From the NCBI RefSeq assembly GCF_024498135.1, contig NZ_JANHOH010000002.1, positions 124,001-188,000 of the forward strand: a stretch of DNA of 64,000 bases. Reading direction: 5' to 3'. The position numbers were made by a program, and so were the translations under genes. Below the pieces are notes generated by a model. It was not told the DNA's origin and did not search any database. It saw nothing but the letters and a program-made list of their open reading frames with translations. The stretch is from Mucilaginibacter aquariorum (GTDB lineage Bacteria > Bacteroidota > Bacteroidia > Sphingobacteriales > Sphingobacteriaceae). Shown here piece after piece: positions 51,512 to 60,722 of the stretch (the first letter of the stretch is position 1; every line of letters starts with the position of its first letter).

Positions 51512-52114
51512 ATGCACTTAAGCTTTTCAACCATTATTGAAATATTGGGCACTATCGCCTTTACCATATCGGGCGCTTTTTCGGCCATGCAGAAAAGGCT
51601 CGACCTGTTTGGCGTGCTCATACTGGGGTTTGTTACGGCAATAGGCGGCGGTACTTTACGCGATGTGCTTATTGGCAATACGCCCGTATCCTGGATGCGG
51701 GATGTAAGCACGCCACTAATTATACTAACAACCGCCGCGCTCACCATTTTATTTAAACGCCTTGTTAAAAACCTTAAAGTAACCCTGTTTCTTTTTGATG
51801 CACTTGGCCTGGGCTTGTTCACGGTAATAGGCGTTCAAAAAGGACTTGATGCTAATCTTAACCCGGGTGTTTGCATTGCATTAGGCACTATTACCGGTTG
51901 CTTTGGTGGTGTGCTGCGCGATATGTTGCTCAACCATATCCCGGTGCTATTCCATAAAGAAATATACGCTACTGCCTGTATAGCAGGTGGCATTTGTTAT
52001 ATCTTTTTACTGCAGTTTATGGAGCAGCAAGTAGCCGAAGCTATATCTGTTGTACTTATCTGTACCATCCGGATACTGGCAGTGCGCAATAACTGGCGGT
52101 TGCCCACGGTTTAA
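51512..52114 (+). CDS. TRIC-type trimeric cation channel
   Basis: 200 aa with seven hydrophobic segments in two internally related halves; landmarks IGTIAFTISGAFSAMQKRLDLFGVLILGFVTAIGGGTLRDVLIGNTP and ITGCFGGVLRDMLLNHIP. This is the UPF0126/YadS family, prokaryotic relatives of TRIC potassium channels. Probably a monovalent cation channel in the inner membrane. Confidence 0.93.
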   Translation: MHLSFSTIIEILGTIAFTISGAFSAMQKRLDLFGVLILGFVTAIGGGTLRDVLIGNTPVSWMRDVSTPLIILTTAALTILFKRLVKNLKVTLFLFDALGLGLFTVIGVQKGLDANLNPGVCIALGTITGCFGGVLRDMLLNHIPVLFHKEIYATACIAGGICYIFLLQFMEQQVAEAISVVLICTIRILAVRNNWRLPTV

Positions 52115-52118
52115 ACAA

Positions 52119-52150
52119 AAAGAGCCGGGAACATATCGTCCCTGCTCTTT
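52119..52150. terminator. convergent terminator (TRIC gene / hmp)
   Basis: AAAGAGC (52119-52125) with GCTCTTT (52144-52150) and inner GGGA/TCCC form a hairpin between the convergent genes. Confidence 0.75.
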
Positions 52151-52163
52151 ATAGCACATCTTA

Positions 52164-53375
52164 TTAGTTTAAATTAAGCACCTGCGGGCCAAACTCTTCA
52201 AAAAATATATTCCGGGTATCAATGCCAAACTGTTTCAGATCATTAAACTGTTTTTGGATAAATACCGATGGGCCGCATATAAAGTAGCGGGTGCCCGGCT
52301 GGTGGGTCAGGCCGTTTATCTGGTTGATATCTAAGAACCCTTCGTAAATGCCCTCTTCAATATCATGCTGAGTAGGGTTGTTGTAAAATATATGCTGGGC
52401 TATATTGCTGTTTGTATTAACCAATTGGGCAAGGTCATCCTTAAAGGCATGTACAGTTTGGTTGCGGCAACCATGCAGCCACGTAATAGGATGTTTGGTT
52501 TGTTGCCCGCTAAGATGCTGCACCATGCTCATAAATGGTGTTAAGCCCACGCCACCACTGATAAACATAACGGGTGCATCCAGGTCATCGGGTAGGGTAA
52601 AGCTGCCAGCAGGCGCGGTTAATTCTACTAATGCTCCTTCATTAACATCGTTGTGTAGTTGGTTGCTTATCATGCCATTAATGTCAACCGTAGCACCGGT
52701 TTCGCGCTTTACAGATATGCGGTAGTAGTTGTTATTGGGCGCGCTTGATATACTGTATTGCCTTATTTGGGCCATCCCCAGATCGGGTAGAAATAATTTT
52801 ATACTGATGTATTGACCGGGTTTATGCAAGGGCACTTTACCACCATCGGCAGGGTATAAATAAAAAGAGCAGATCTCTGCAGATTCCATCTCCTTACGTT
52901 CTAATTTAAACAAACGCCATCCGGTCCAGCCGTTCGGTTTATCTGTTTGGTTTTGATATAGATGTGCTTCATGGCCGCTCATTAATTTGGCTAATTGGTT
53001 GTAGGCAACTGTCCAGGCATCAAGTATATCGGCAGTGGCGGCATCACCAAGCACCTCGGCAATTGATGCTATAAGGTGTTGGCCTACAATTGAATAATGT
53101 TCGGGCCGTATATCAATACTGGTGTGCTTGTGGCCAATGCGGTCAACCACGGGCATTAATACCGATGGGTTGGCAATATTTTCGGCATAAGCTAAAACGG
53201 CCATGGCTAATGCTGTTTGTTGTTTCCCGGTTTGCTGGTTAGCCATATTAAACATGTTTTTTAACTCGGGATTGTGTTTAAACATGCGCCCATAAAAATG
53301 TGTGGTGAGTAATACGCCGTGTTCTTTTAAAATAGGAACAGTAGCCAGGATGAGATTTTTTTGATCGGTTGTCAT
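52164..53375 (-). CDS. hmp: flavohaemoglobin (nitric oxide dioxygenase)
   Basis: 403 aa. Converts NO and O2 to nitrate using NAD(P)H. N-terminal globin (about 1-135, proximal His in PEHYSIVGQHLIAS and a distal Tyr in LLTTHFYGRM), then an FAD domain (RQYSISSAPN) and an NAD domain (GGVGLTPFMSM) ending FEEFGPQ. Full length for the family. Divergent from an Fe-S-type Rrf2 regulator, its likely NO-sensing repressor. Confidence 0.95.
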   Translation of the reverse strand: MTTDQKNLILATVPILKEHGVLLTTHFYGRMFKHNPELKNMFNMANQQTGKQQTALAMAVLAYAENIANPSVLMPVVDRIGHKHTSIDIRPEHYSIVGQHLIASIAEVLGDAATADILDAWTVAYNQLAKLMSGHEAHLYQNQTDKPNGWTGWRLFKLERKEMESAEICSFYLYPADGGKVPLHKPGQYISIKLFLPDLGMAQIRQYSISSAPNNNYYRISVKRETGATVDINGMISNQLHNDVNEGALVELTAPAGSFTLPDDLDAPVMFISGGVGLTPFMSMVQHLSGQQTKHPITWLHGCRNQTVHAFKDDLAQLVNTNSNIAQHIFYNNPTQHDIEEGIYEGFLDINQINGLTHQPGTRYFICGPSVFIQKQFNDLKQFGIDTRNIFFEEFGPQVLNLN

Positions 53376-53464
53376 AATAAATATATTAATACCTTTTTAT
53401 CTTAAATTAGACCAAATGTTTTACTATTCGGTTTGTTATCGGCAACAAATCTAATGGATAAAAC

Positions 53465-53490
53465 AATAAAAGACAAAAATATCTTTTATT
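53465..53490. promoter_or_regulatory. palindromic operator for the Rrf2 regulator
   Basis: AATAAAAGACA (53465-53475), 4 bases, then TATCTTTTATT (53480-53490): an 11-bp dyad with one mismatch, in the shared hmp/rrf2 promoter region and 7 bases before a TATATTTG -7 element (53497-53504). Its length and symmetry fit NsrR/Rrf2 operators. Confidence 0.65.
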
Positions 53491-53496
53491 ATTTAT

Positions 53497-53504
53497 TATA
53501 TTTG
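53497..53504 (+). promoter_or_regulatory. -7 element of the Rrf2 gene
   Basis: TATATTTG matches TAnnTTTG, 13 bases before the ATG. The -33 region is covered by the palindrome at 53465-53490, so a repressor would block the promoter. Confidence 0.6.
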
Positions 53505-53516
53505 TTTCATTAAGCT

Positions 53517-53954
53517 ATGGCGATTTTTTCAAAAACATGTGAGTACGCAATCAGGGCTGTATTTTATATTGCGCATAAAACCGCAAACGGCGGCAGGGTA
53601 GGTATTAAAGATATTGCAACAGGTATTGATTCGCCCGAATTGTACCTGGCTAAAATATTGCAGGATTTGAGCAGGAAAGGATTAATAAGTTCTTTTAAAG
53701 GCCCTAACGGTGGCTTTTTTATTGAACCGGCATTGTTAAACAAACCCCTAAGCGAAATTGTAGAGGCCGTAGATGGAGATAGCCTGTTTTATGGTTGTGC
53801 CCTGGGGCTTAAACAATGTTCTGAAATAAATCCTTGCCCGCTGCATAACGATTTTAAGGCGATTAGGGATAAAATACATCTGTTATTAAGTACAACAACT
53901 ATAGGTGAGTTTAACAGCGAGCTAATGAACGGACTATTTTCGCTAAAAAAATAA
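53517..53954 (+). CDS. Rrf2-family Fe-S regulator (NsrR-like)
   Basis: 145 aa. Winged helix at the N-terminus (CEYAIRAVFYIAHKTANGG...LYLAKILQDLSRKGLISSFKGPNGGFF) and three cysteines placed like the Fe-S ligands of NsrR/IscR: C94, C101 and C107 (YGCALGLKQCSEINPCPLH). It probably represses the divergent hmp gene and itself and lets go when NO attacks the cluster. Gene name not assigned since IscR-like roles are also possible. Confidence 0.9.
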   Translation: MAIFSKTCEYAIRAVFYIAHKTANGGRVGIKDIATGIDSPELYLAKILQDLSRKGLISSFKGPNGGFFIEPALLNKPLSEIVEAVDGDSLFYGCALGLKQCSEINPCPLHNDFKAIRDKIHLLLSTTTIGEFNSELMNGLFSLKK

Positions 53955-54047
53955 GCGGCCGCACAGCTTACAGGATACAAGAAGCAATCCCCCGCAACCT
54001 TTTAAAAGGATTTCTTAACTTCGCAGCACATTTACAGTCTGCCCCAA

Positions 54048-55358
54048 ATGAAGAAATTATTATTACTGATCCCCGTATTGTTTGCCTTGTCGTGCAAGCA
54101 AAAACCAGCCGATACGGTTGAGGGTAAAAAACTAAACAAACTTGCGCAGGACTATGTAACGCTTGGCCTTACTATTGGCCAGTACGATAGCGATTTTGTT
54201 GATGCCTATTACGGCCCCGACTCGTTAAAGCCTAAAGAAATTACCGATAAAACTTTCCCGAGGGATAGCCTGCTGGCCAATATAAACAGCTTAATGAACG
54301 ATGTAAAGCTAATAGCTGACGGGTCAAAAGTTGATTCGAATAAAATACGGGCCAACTGGATGTATAACCAGCTAATAGCATTTGGCAGGCGTGTGAGGAT
54401 CTATGCCGGCGAATACCGTTCGTTCGATGAAGAATCGCGAGAATTGTTTGGCGTTGCCGCACCCTCTTATGCCGAAGAATTTTTTAAGGCAGATCTGGAT
54501 AAGCTGGATAGCCTGTTGCCTGGAAAAGGTAATGTTAACGATAGGTTTCAAAAACTGGCAAATAAGTTCATCATCCCAAAAGATAAGCTGGATGCGGTAA
54601 TGAAAGCCGCTATTGCCGAAGCCCGCAAACGCACGCTTGCTCATTACAAATTACCCGCAGGCGAAAACTTTACACTGGAGTATGTAACCGATAAACCATG
54701 GAACGGCTATAACTGGTACAAAGGCAAATACCAAAGCACAGTGCAAATAAATACCGATATCAAAATATTTATTGACCGCGCTATTGATGTGGGCAGCCAT
54801 GAAAGCTACCCCGGTCACCATGTGTACAATATGTTGTTGGAGAAAAATCTGTATCATGACAGGGGGTGGGTAGAAATTTCGCTTTATCCGTTGTTTAGTC
54901 CACAATCGCTTATTGCTGAGGGGAGCGCTAATTACGGGATAGAAGTTGCTTTCCCTGGTGATGATAAGGTTAAGTTTGCGAAGAATGTATTACTTCCGCT
55001 TGCCGGGTTAGATACCGCGGGTATTGATGTTTATTTTAAGGCGCTTGCCATAAAAGGTCAGTTAAATTACGCCCGTAACGAGGCTGCGCGTGGTTTAATA
55101 AATGATACCATGAGCCAAAGCAAAGCCCGTAGCTATCTGAAGAAGTACTGCTTAATGAACGATGAAACGGCAGATAAATCTATCAGCTTCATTAAAAAAT
55201 ACCGCAGCTATGTTATTAATTACAATTACGGACAAGACTTGGTTAAAAACTATATTGAACGTAATGGCGGCACAGCCAAAGTACCGGAAAAGCGCTGGGA
55301 ACTGTTTGGCCACCTGTTAAGCAATCCTGTTAATCCGGCAGATCTGGTTAAGAAATAA
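54048..55358 (+). CDS. DUF885-like metallopeptidase lipoprotein
   Basis: 436 aa. Lipobox (LFALSC|KQKP). The catalytic region reads GSHESYPGHHVYNMLL: an HExxPGHH zinc site as in DUF885/M32-like peptidases, with a downstream Glu in LIAEGSANYGIE as third ligand candidate. Sits on the periplasmic side as a lipoprotein. Peptide substrate unknown. Confidence 0.88.
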   Translation: MKKLLLLIPVLFALSCKQKPADTVEGKKLNKLAQDYVTLGLTIGQYDSDFVDAYYGPDSLKPKEITDKTFPRDSLLANINSLMNDVKLIADGSKVDSNKIRANWMYNQLIAFGRRVRIYAGEYRSFDEESRELFGVAAPSYAEEFFKADLDKLDSLLPGKGNVNDRFQKLANKFIIPKDKLDAVMKAAIAEARKRTLAHYKLPAGENFTLEYVTDKPWNGYNWYKGKYQSTVQINTDIKIFIDRAIDVGSHESYPGHHVYNMLLEKNLYHDRGWVEISLYPLFSPQSLIAEGSANYGIEVAFPGDDKVKFAKNVLLPLAGLDTAGIDVYFKALAIKGQLNYARNEAARGLINDTMSQSKARSYLKKYCLMNDETADKSISFIKKYRSYVINYNYGQDLVKNYIERNGGTAKVPEKRWELFGHLLSNPVNPADLVKK

Positions 55359-55364
55359 GCTTAA

Positions 55365-56546
55365 TTAGAAGTCGCCGCTTGAGCCACCGCCACCGCCGGT
55401 ACCACCGCCAAAACGTTGGGTTGGTTGGTTTGCCGCTGGCGGTAAATGTGATGTAGTTTCGCCGATAACAAGTCCTTCAATATTAAGGCTTTCCAATGTG
55501 CCGGCCTCATCAGGTTCGGCATAGGTAAAGCCATTGCGTGGTATTTTTAGGTACTTAATAATGGTGTACGATAACGCCAGTAAGATCATCCCCGATAGGG
55601 TAAGCATGATCTCGATAGGTAATAAATGATAGTAGTTTCTGAATGTGGCTACGGATGCGGCTGCCAAAACCATACCTATCCGCAATAACATGGTGCTCTT
55701 TTTTTTGATGCCGATGAACAGGTAAACCACCGGGACCAATAGCGTCCACAGCCAAAAAATATAGCCAAAGGGTATGGTGATATGTGAATCATCCAGGCCG
55801 TTTAAAGCGTTGTTTAATCTGTTAACCACAAAGTAATTACCTGCAGCATAAAGAGTAATTAAGCTGATGATTTTAGCGATGGTAAGGCAATTTATATAGT
55901 TAATAGATTCTTTATTCTTGCTTATCCTGTTAAGAAAGAAATAAGCGCCGCCTGCTGCTATCATCATTACAAAAGGCATGGTAGCCAACCCAAATTGTCC
56001 GGCTTTTGCCCAGGCGAAATATATAAATGCAAAAAAGGCAACGCAGCTTGCAGCAGTGGTAACTACATCGGCAAAGCGGAAGGTTAGCAAGGTACATAGT
56101 ATGCATACAAGCCCTGCACATAACAGGGTGTCAACCGAGTTTAAATGCATATCAATAATAAGCCAGATGCATCCACCAGCAAATAAGCATGCCGAATAAT
56201 ACAACAGGGCGTTATCTACCCCCGAGTGGAAGTAATGCTTATCCTTCACAAAAAACTCTAAAAATCCGTAACAAATCGCGCCTAAAAATATAGGCCATAC
56301 CGGCGACTCAAGTACATTAGCACCAGATGCAATTAGGGTTAAAAAGCCGGTAGAAACCGATGCAATAATAAAAGTGAGGATAAATAAGCCTACACGCAAC
56401 ACAATACCCGGCATGTAAAAACCAACAGGGTGCGCCGCTTTAATGTTATCAAACTCCGCGCTGGTAATGTGGCCCGCCTGCTGGTCGGTTTTTAGCAGAT
56501 CTGTTATATGCAGGTTATTTAACCATTCTTTGTTATATATGATCAT
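55365..56546 (-). CDS. polytopic membrane protein with Gly-rich tail
   Basis: 393 aa from the Met at 56546, which overlaps the upstream DUF2157 stop by 4 bases (ATGA); the Met at 56615 lies inside that gene. About 9-10 hydrophobic helices, then a soluble tail ending RFGGGTGGGGGSSGDF, a glycine/serine-rich end also found in DUF2207 and TPM-like membrane proteins. Function unknown. Paired with the DUF2157 protein in an operon. Confidence 0.8.
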   Translation of the reverse strand: MIIYNKEWLNNLHITDLLKTDQQAGHITSAEFDNIKAAHPVGFYMPGIVLRVGLFILTFIIASVSTGFLTLIASGANVLESPVWPIFLGAICYGFLEFFVKDKHYFHSGVDNALLYYSACLFAGGCIWLIIDMHLNSVDTLLCAGLVCILCTLLTFRFADVVTTAASCVAFFAFIYFAWAKAGQFGLATMPFVMMIAAGGAYFFLNRISKNKESINYINCLTIAKIISLITLYAAGNYFVVNRLNNALNGLDDSHITIPFGYIFWLWTLLVPVVYLFIGIKKKSTMLLRIGMVLAAASVATFRNYYHLLPIEIMLTLSGMILLALSYTIIKYLKIPRNGFTYAEPDEAGTLESLNIEGLVIGETTSHLPPAANQPTQRFGGGTGGGGGSSGDF

Positions 56547-57523
56547 GCTGCCTTCAGTTTTTTGTTGATGTTTATTAACAGGATTATAAGCCCTATTGCA
56601 GAAGCTATAAAACACAAAAACAACAGATAAATAGCTTCACCTTCCAGGGCGGCGTATAGCATCCGCGATAATATGCAGGCAATGGCGAAGTAGCTGTATA
56701 AAATGGTAAGCAGTATAAAGTAAAACGACTTCTCTTTATAAGCGTCACGGTATACATAAACAGCTAAAGCAAAAACCACGGCCATCCATAAAATGTAAAA
56801 GGGGCTATCGTAATACTCAAAGTAACCGGCCAGTAACGATATAAATGCAACATGCACACCATAGTGGTGGTATGTGAATTTAAAATGCTTTTTTATATCA
56901 AAGCGTTGGGTTAGGTAGGCGGCTACAAGCAGCATTGCCCCGAAAAGTACATAGGTGAAAATGATCTGTTGGTTGTTAAAAGTGCCGTAAGCCAGCAGCG
57001 TTTTTGGTGTAACCGATACGCCCATCCACAAAGCCAAACTGGCTATGGCCATGCTAAGGACACCTAAATGATCAAAGTAATAAGCGATGAAAAACAGGGC
57101 CAGCATGGGTATAAAAGTGGCCATTCCATAGTTTAATCCAAATACCTGGTATTGAAACTGCAGGTAGCCCACAAAGCTTACCATGCTGATGCTCCCGAGC
57201 AGCAAAATATAATCGAACCCGGTGTTTGGCGATTTTACCTTACCCCAGCCGAATGGATGTTTGTGTTTAAAACAATAAGCAAAACAGCCAATGCATACCA
57301 GCGCAATAAACGCCAGAATAGCCTGGTGACCAATAGTATCAATATTTTTATAAACCAATATACCCAGGCCGCCCGATAGTAACATTACGCCCAGGTAAAG
57401 CAGGGTTTTTAATTCCCAATGAACAGAGAATAATTTGTGAAGGTGCTTCTGCCGGATCTTTTCGAACGAGCTATCGCTGATATAACCTTCTGCGTGAAGT
57501 TTATTGTAAATTTCAGGTTCCAA
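56543..57523 (-). CDS. DUF2157 membrane protein
   Basis: 326 aa. N-terminal soluble helix pair (LHAEGYISDSSFEKIRQKH) then about nine or ten TM helices, the DUF2157 layout (LYLGVMLLSGGLGILVYKN). Function unknown. The gene downstream overlaps it by 4 bases and starts with a similar helix pair (LLKTDQQAGHITSAEFDNIKA), so the two are probably related paralogues working as one complex. Confidence 0.85.
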   Translation of the reverse strand: MEPEIYNKLHAEGYISDSSFEKIRQKHLHKLFSVHWELKTLLYLGVMLLSGGLGILVYKNIDTIGHQAILAFIALVCIGCFAYCFKHKHPFGWGKVKSPNTGFDYILLLGSISMVSFVGYLQFQYQVFGLNYGMATFIPMLALFFIAYYFDHLGVLSMAIASLALWMGVSVTPKTLLAYGTFNNQQIIFTYVLFGAMLLVAAYLTQRFDIKKHFKFTYHHYGVHVAFISLLAGYFEYYDSPFYILWMAVVFALAVYVYRDAYKEKSFYFILLTILYSYFAIACILSRMLYAALEGEAIYLLFLCFIASAIGLIILLININKKLKAA

Positions 57524-57586
57524 AATTATTGTTGTAAGGGTTTAAAGCTTTATAAAGATAACAAAGTATCTGGCCCCAACAATAAA

Positions 57587-57620
57587 AAAGGGCTAAGCCT
57601 TAATTAAAGCTTAGCCCTTT
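57587..57620. terminator. terminator of the OmpA-like gene
   Basis: AAAGGGCTAAGC (57587-57598) is exactly complementary to 57609-57620. It follows the OmpA stop (57639, minus strand) with a T-run on that strand. Confidence 0.85.
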
Positions 57621-57638
57621 CATAATTACTAAAGAAAC

Positions 57639-58169
57639 CTATAGTTTTTTTATCTCGACACGGCGGTTAAGCGCGCGGCCTTCTTCGGTTTCGTTAGAGG
57701 TAATAGGTTTTGATTCGCCGTAACCTTTAATATCCAGGTTAGCGCCGTTTACACCGGTATTAACCAAGTAGGTTTTTACAGCATTTGCACGCTCAACAGA
57801 TAATGCCATGTTATGCTCATCGGTACCTTCGGCAGATGAATTTCCGTTTAGTACGAACCTAACTGAAGGATCTTTCTTCATTTCGGCAGCAGCCTTATCT
57901 AAGGTTGGGTAAGCATCAGTTTTTAATATGCCCGAATTAAACTCGAACTGAATATTATTGAAATTGTAATTAGGTTTTTCAGGAGCCGGCGCAGGTGGCG
58001 GAGGCGTTTGTTGAGGAGGGGCCGGTGGTGGCGGTGTAGTTGGCGTAGTGCTTGCCGGTGCTATAAATGGTGGAGAGGGTTTCATCACCTTTTTTGATTT
58101 ACAGGCCGGTAACACAGCTACAGCTGATATAATAACAAGTGGTAAATAAAATGATCTTAAAAACTTCAT
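57639..58169 (-). CDS. OmpA-family peptidoglycan-binding lipoprotein
   Basis: 176 aa. Lipobox (AVAVLPAC|KSKK), a proline/threonine-rich linker (about 30-66), and a C-terminal OmpA domain (IQFEFNSGILKTDAYPTLDKAAAEM...LNGNSSAEGTDEHNMALSVERANAVKTYLVNTGV...IKGYGESKPI...GRALNRRVEIKKL). The Asp and Arg that bind diaminopimelate (D..., NRRVE) are in place. Tethers the outer membrane to the wall. Confidence 0.93.
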   Translation of the reverse strand: MKFLRSFYLPLVIISAVAVLPACKSKKVMKPSPPFIAPASTTPTTPPPPAPPQQTPPPPAPAPEKPNYNFNNIQFEFNSGILKTDAYPTLDKAAAEMKKDPSVRFVLNGNSSAEGTDEHNMALSVERANAVKTYLVNTGVNGANLDIKGYGESKPITSNETEEGRALNRRVEIKKL

Positions 58170-58355
58170 AGTTTAAGTGTTTGATAAGTATAAAAAACGT
58201 TTACGGTTACCCGATATTGTAAATATATAAATTTGGCTAAAGGTAGGGCATATTTTTATATGAACAATTCGGACTGTATTATTTCAAGCTTAAAACTTTA
58301 CATCTTACTGATTTATAATTGTACTTTAGAGATGACTAAAACCTAATCCCGCTGT

Positions 58356-60722
58356 ATGGAAATTATATACGTAGTGCTTTTATTGGTGATCATTTATTTA
58401 CTGGTTACAAATAAAAACTTTTACAACGATAGGTTAAATGTGCTTGAGGCCCGTATAATGGAGCTTCAGCGTTTTGTAAAGCAAAATAGCATTAGCAAAC
58501 CTGCCGAAGATGTTAAGCCACTACCAACAGTGGTACCACCCAAAGTACCCGAGCCGCCGGCGCTTTCACCTGTACCGATTGTCCCTGAACATATTGAGCG
58601 GCAAAAAGAGGCTGCCACCGACCCAATAGAGAGCATAAGGAGGTCTGTAAAACACCTTGATGCACCTACACTACCAAGGCCGGTTTATCACAGGCCTGCG
58701 CCGGAACCTCAGCTTTCCTTTTTTGAGCGTTACCCCGATCTGGAAAAATTTATAGGCGAAAACCTTATAAATAAAATTGGTATAGCCATTTTGGTACTGG
58801 CCATTGCCTTTTTTGTAAAATATGCTATTGATAATAACTGGGTTGGCCCGGTGGGGCGCGTAAGTATTGGTGTGCTTTGCGGCGGTATTTTAATTGGTAT
58901 AGCCCATCGTATGCGTAACTCCTACCGGGCATTTAGCTCGGTACTAGTTGGTGGCGGCCTTGCGGTTTTATATTTTACTATAACCCTTGCATACCATCAG
59001 TTCCATCTGTTTAATCAAACCACGTCGTTTATTATACTAATTGTAATAACCTGTTTCGCGGTGGCACTATCACTGCTGTACGATAAGCAGGAACTTGCTG
59101 TGATAGCCCTGGTAGGTGGCCTTGCTAGTCCGTTTATGGTGAGTACCGGGCAGGCTAATTATAACGCCCTGTTTATTTACCTGGTAATTTTAAATGCCGG
59201 GTTACTTGTTATTGCCTATAACAAAATGTGGAGGATACTTAACGCTACGGCGTTTGGCTTAACAGTAATTGTGTTTATGGCAGTGCTTACATCGTTAACA
59301 GCACCAACGTATGCTACAGGCTTTTTGTATGCCAGTATATTGTACCTCCTGTTTTTTGGTATAAATGTGGCCAATAATATAAAAGAGAATAAAAAGTTTG
59401 TGGCAATTGATTTTACCATATTGCTTACTAATACTGCCCTATACTTTGCGGTCGGCCTTTACCTGCTTACCATGATGCATCAGGATAATATGCGGGGGCT
59501 GTTCTGCGCCGGTTTAGCGGTTGTAAATTTACTGCTGTCATTCCTCATGTTTCGCAACCGCAAGGTGGATACCAATATACTTTACCTGCTTATTGGCATT
59601 ACCCTTACGTTTATATCGCTTACCGCGCCAATACAATTAAATGGCCATTATATTACCCTGTTTTGGGCTGCTGAAGCAGTACTGCTGTACTGGTTGTACT
59701 TAAAATCAGATATACAGTTAATGAAGCTTACCTCGCTGATTGTTTGGGGGGCTATGATAATAAGTTTGGTAATGGATTGGAACCAGGTATATGTTTCATC
59801 CAACACAATGATGATCATGGCTAATAAGGGCTTTATCACCACATTGATAGCAGCCGTAGGCTCGTACCTGTTATACCGATTAGTAAAAAAGGACGGCGAC
59901 CAACAGATGTACGGCATTGCTATACCGATGGGTATGTATAAAATTACCGCATTACTGTTATTGTTTTTGAGTGGACTGCTGGAGATAAACCATCAGTTTT
60001 TAAACCATTACCCTGATATACGAATTAATATTTTATACCTGATGCTGTATGTACCGGCGTTTGTGTTCGTGTTTTATATGCTTTCAAAACGTTTTGAAGG
60101 TATTCGGCTGGATTGGAAACTAAGCGGCGGTATTATAGCAGGTACTTTAGCAGTCTATATAGCTTGTTTAATTAGTTTGTTTGATACACAGTATATGATG
60201 CTGATAGAGCATAAAGCATCTCCTGCGCACCTTTGGGCTAATTGGATAGCCGCGGCTTATGCTGGGCTACTGTTTTACCAGCTGATACAGATAGTTAGAG
60301 AACATCTTGATGAAGGGGGGCAACAAATAACTATCTGGGTATTGTCAGGTGCTATAGTGATCTTTCTGAGTATTGAACTAAGCCTGGTAAGTAATGTGAT
60401 TTTCTTTTCGCCAACCACTACCCTTGATAGGATCGAGACTGTTTACATTAAAGTAGGGCTGCCAATATTGTGGGGATTATCATCATTTGCATTAATGATA
60501 TTAGGGATGCGTAATAAGGTACGTACCCAGCGTATCGCATCGTTAACACTATTTTCAATAACGCTAATTAAATTGTTTGTGTTTGATATACAAGGCATAC
60601 CACCGGCAGGCAAGATCGCAGCTTTCTTTTGTTTAGGGGTGCTGCTGCTTATCGTGTCGTTTATGTATCAAAAGGTTAAAAAAATACTGGTTGAAGATGA
60701 GGATAAGGCTAAGATTGAATAA
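58356..60722 (+). CDS. DUF2339 membrane protein
   Basis: 788 aa. One N-terminal TM, a proline-rich linker with a coiled-coil start (RLNVLEARIMELQRFVKQ), then more than 20 hydrophobic helices starting with ENLINKIGIAILVLAIAFFVKYAIDNNWVGPVGRVSIGVLCGG, the DUF2339 core. Function unknown. The end overlaps the next gene, a DUF3999 protein; this pair recurs in many genomes, so they probably act as a unit at the cell envelope. Confidence 0.9.
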   Translation: MEIIYVVLLLVIIYLLVTNKNFYNDRLNVLEARIMELQRFVKQNSISKPAEDVKPLPTVVPPKVPEPPALSPVPIVPEHIERQKEAATDPIESIRRSVKHLDAPTLPRPVYHRPAPEPQLSFFERYPDLEKFIGENLINKIGIAILVLAIAFFVKYAIDNNWVGPVGRVSIGVLCGGILIGIAHRMRNSYRAFSSVLVGGGLAVLYFTITLAYHQFHLFNQTTSFIILIVITCFAVALSLLYDKQELAVIALVGGLASPFMVSTGQANYNALFIYLVILNAGLLVIAYNKMWRILNATAFGLTVIVFMAVLTSLTAPTYATGFLYASILYLLFFGINVANNIKENKKFVAIDFTILLTNTALYFAVGLYLLTMMHQDNMRGLFCAGLAVVNLLLSFLMFRNRKVDTNILYLLIGITLTFISLTAPIQLNGHYITLFWAAEAVLLYWLYLKSDIQLMKLTSLIVWGAMIISLVMDWNQVYVSSNTMMIMANKGFITTLIAAVGSYLLYRLVKKDGDQQMYGIAIPMGMYKITALLLLFLSGLLEINHQFLNHYPDIRINILYLMLYVPAFVFVFYMLSKRFEGIRLDWKLSGGIIAGTLAVYIACLISLFDTQYMMLIEHKASPAHLWANWIAAAYAGLLFYQLIQIVREHLDEGGQQITIWVLSGAIVIFLSIELSLVSNVIFFSPTTTLDRIETVYIKVGLPILWGLSSFALMILGMRNKVRTQRIASLTLFSITLIKLFVFDIQGIPPAGKIAAFFCLGVLLLIVSFMYQKVKKILVEDEDKAKIE

